Part shown: positions 21,716 to 23,138 of the stretch, in pieces
Position numbering within the stretch: the first letter of the stretch is position 1
Layout: every line of letters starts with the position of its first letter
Assembly (NCBI GenBank): GCA_030611945.1
Contig: JAUWOV010000020.1
Coordinates: forward strand, 1-23,138
Direction: 5' to 3'
From: a bacterium
GTDB lineage: Bacteria > JAHJDO01
Length of the DNA: 23,138 bases
The notes under the pieces: generated by a model
Database searches by the model: none
Told to the model about the DNA's origin: nothing
Seen by the model: the letters and a program-made list of their open reading frames with translations, nothing else
Program-made: the position numbers and the translations under genes

Positions 21716-22945
21716 TTAAACTGTTAATATGTTTTTCCAGTTATAATTTATAATCCCATCTCTAACTGTAAAGTTGTCATCTGAACAGGATATTAGCGCC
21801 GCTGATTTAACTTTTGCGCCTAAACCATTTGCTGTCTTTTTCAGGGACATTATATGTTTTGAGGTAATTGTCATTGAACTTTTTATTTCAAATAAATGTA
21901 GTTTCCCACCTATTTCAATAACTAAATCTACTTCTAATCCGTCTCTTGAACGTATATAATACATAGAAGGTTTTTTGCCAAAATGCAAAAATCTTTTTAA
22001 GAAATCACAAACAACCATTGTCTCAAACAGATTTCCAAAACTTGGTCCTTTTACTAATGCGTCAGCATTGTTAAATCCCAATATATAGGAACATAACGCT
22101 ATATCGGCAAAATAGAGCTTAGGACTTTTTACTATGCGCTTGCCTATGTTTCTATAATAGGGATAAAGAAGATATACTTGATGTCCTGTTTCTAAAAGAG
22201 AAAGCCATCTTTTTGCTGTCGGCACGCTAATCCCGATGTCACGCGCTATTTCAGATAAATTAAGAATCTGGCCTGTTCTAATTGCGCAAGCTATTAAAAA
22301 TCTTTCAAACTGGCTAATGTCTCCTATATTAGCTAGATTTCTTATGTCTCTTTCTAAATATGTAGTAATATAAGAACTGCACCAAAGTCCTCTGTCTACT
22401 TTCTTATTACTGGCAATCTCCGGGAAAAATCCGCGCAGCAATACTTCATTTAGAGAGACTGGCTCAACATATTTGTTATTTGGATTTAAGTTTTCAGTCC
22501 ATGTGGAGATATCCTGCGCATTTTTAGCATTATTAACTCTTTCGGAAACAGAAAAGGGCAAAAGAAAAAGAACTGCTGCTCTGCCTGCCAGAGATTGGGT
22601 AACATTGTGCATAAGAACGAAGTTTTGAGAGCCGGTAAATAGCCACTGTCCAGGCTTTCTATCTTCATCTATCTTTGTTTTTATGTACGACAGCAATTCG
22701 GGTACGTATTGTATTTCATCTATAACTAAAGGAGGTTTATACTGACTTATGAAAGCGTTTGGATCTTCTCTGGCTCTAACTCTTACGTCAGGATTCTCTA
22801 AATTCACAAAGGTATGAGTTTTAGAAAAAAGCATTTTGAAGAGTGTTGTCTTGCCTGATTGACGGGGACCCGTAAGGACTACTGCTGGAAATGTCTCAAT
22901 TGCTTTTAGTATAGTTCGTTCCAATACACGCTGTTTTAATTTCAT
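21716..22945 (-). CDS. AAA-family ATPase with DUF4143 domain
   Basis: A 409-residue protein of the AAA_14/DUF4143 class. Walker A GPRQSGKTT is at 26-34, Walker B LVIDEI at 73-78, and the TGSQN sensor at 104-108. A winged-helix-like segment (LNLSEIARDIGISVPTAKRWLSLLE) lies at 228-252. The C-terminal part carries a restriction-nuclease-like core: Glu309, Asp340 in GLEVDLVIE, and EIK at 353-355. The family is widespread, often in many copies per genome, and its function is unknown. The ATG has no ribosome site and the promoter places the transcript start at or next to it, so the message may be leaderless. Confidence 0.93.
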   Translation of the reverse strand: MKLKQRVLERTILKAIETFPAVVLTGPRQSGKTTLFKMLFSKTHTFVNLENPDVRVRAREDPNAFISQYKPPLVIDEIQYVPELLSYIKTKIDEDRKPGQWLFTGSQNFVLMHNVTQSLAGRAAVLFLLPFSVSERVNNAKNAQDISTWTENLNPNNKYVEPVSLNEVLLRGFFPEIASNKKVDRGLWCSSYITTYLERDIRNLANIGDISQFERFLIACAIRTGQILNLSEIARDIGISVPTAKRWLSLLETGHQVYLLYPYYRNIGKRIVKSPKLYFADIALCSYILGFNNADALVKGPSFGNLFETMVVCDFLKRFLHFGKKPSMYYIRSRDGLEVDLVIEIGGKLHLFEIKSSMTITSKHIMSLKKTANGLGAKVKSAALISCSDDNFTVRDGIINYNWKNILTV

Positions 22946-22951
22946 AGTATT

Positions 22952-22979
22952 ATTTTATACGGAATATTTAATATTGCAA
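22952..22979 (-). promoter_or_regulatory. Promoter of the DUF4143 ATPase gene
   Basis: On the minus strand, TTGCAA (22974-22979), a 16-base spacer and TAAAAT (22952-22957). The start would fall at about 22945, the first base of the ATG. The -35 box sits in the spacer of a 12-base inverted repeat. Confidence 0.5.
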
Positions 22980-22992
22980 GTTAAATATTCCG
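22960..22992. repeat. 12-base inverted repeat, operator-like
   Basis: CGGAATATTTAA (22960-22971) and TTAAATATTCCG (22981-22992) are perfect complements around a 9-base spacer that holds the -35 box of the ATPase gene. A further copy of GGAATATTTAA lies at 23102-23112. The layout fits a repressor site, possibly used by the ATPase's own winged helix. Confidence 0.75.
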
Positions 22993-23045
22993 CGAGCATG
23001 GAAATGGTAAGATACATCCTTACCCCCTAGGTGGAGGATACAAGG

Positions 23046-23077
23046 GACCCCATCCCGAAAGCTTTCGGGATGGGGTC
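23046..23077. repeat. Perfect 32-base palindrome
   Basis: GACCCCATCCCGAAAG is followed without a gap by its exact reverse complement. It is far more GC-rich than its surroundings and has no T-run after it. A dispersed REP-type element is most likely. The gene-free end (22946-23138) also holds a small hairpin, GGTAAG/CTTACC, near 23008-23026. No gene is seen after it. Confidence 0.85.
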
Positions 23078-23138
23078 AGGAAAATATTAATAGTATCTAC
23101 GGGAATATTTAAGGAGATAAAGAAAGAAGCATCATGTT

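Noticed and set aside
23111-23138. A new gene starting at the ATG at 23134
   Set aside because: The AAGGAG at 23111-23116 is 17 bases away, too far, and only two bases of sequence follow the ATG.

Overview
The window is AT-rich and densely coded, with no gene-free stretch longer than about 200 bases. A secretin, an LptE-type lipoprotein, an O-antigen-ligase-like protein and sigma-54 point to a two-membrane (Gram-negative) bacterium. The mix of short simple repeats between genes, a type IV pilus platform with unusual gene fusions, and no close match to a model organism suggests an uncultivated lineage such as Omnitrophota, Elusimicrobiota or a neighbour. That placement is a guess from style, not from a search.

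Layout. Bases 1-2550 hold the tail of a Rnk/GreA-type factor, glucosamine-6-phosphate deaminase (nagB), a short stand-alone Ser/Thr kinase, and an AbrB-type antitoxin/RelE-type toxin pair. Bases 2558-7024 are housekeeping: rpoN on the minus strand, tRNA-Leu(CAG), the coupled pair hisD-hisC, and rpsT. From 7011 to 21683 nearly everything is on the minus strand and serves one envelope machine. Read in the direction of transcription it is: an O-antigen-ligase/TPR protein; four prepilin-like proteins (FimT/GspH, PilV/GspI, PilW/GspJ, PilX/GspK-like); a VapBC toxin-antitoxin cassette; a PilZ protein; a membrane GGDEF diguanylate cyclase; a tiny two-helix membrane protein; a PilM-PilN fusion; PilO; PilP; a PilQ-type secretin; a coiled-coil/TPR secreted protein; a second tiny two-helix membrane protein; and an LptE-like lipoprotein. 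Most neighbours overlap by 4 bases (ATGA, GTGA or TTGA), so translation is probably coupled. The right end has an AAA ATPase of the DUF4143 type behind a palindromic promoter, then a repeat-rich gene-free end.

How it works together. PilMN, PilO and PilP form the inner-membrane and periplasmic platform, the secretin is the outer-membrane pore, and the four minor pilins prime or tip the fibre. The GGDEF enzyme would make c-di-GMP and the PilZ protein would read it, inside the same transcription unit. The motor ATPases (PilB/PilT), PilC, the prepilin peptidase and a major pilin are not here and must lie elsewhere if the machine is complete. The PilM-PilN fusion and the H-I-J-K order of the minor pilins also resemble type II secretion, so the exact type of machine is open. 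This c-di-GMP-wired cluster, with its two small paralogous membrane proteins and its secretin-linked TPR protein, is the best candidate in the window for a poorly described system.
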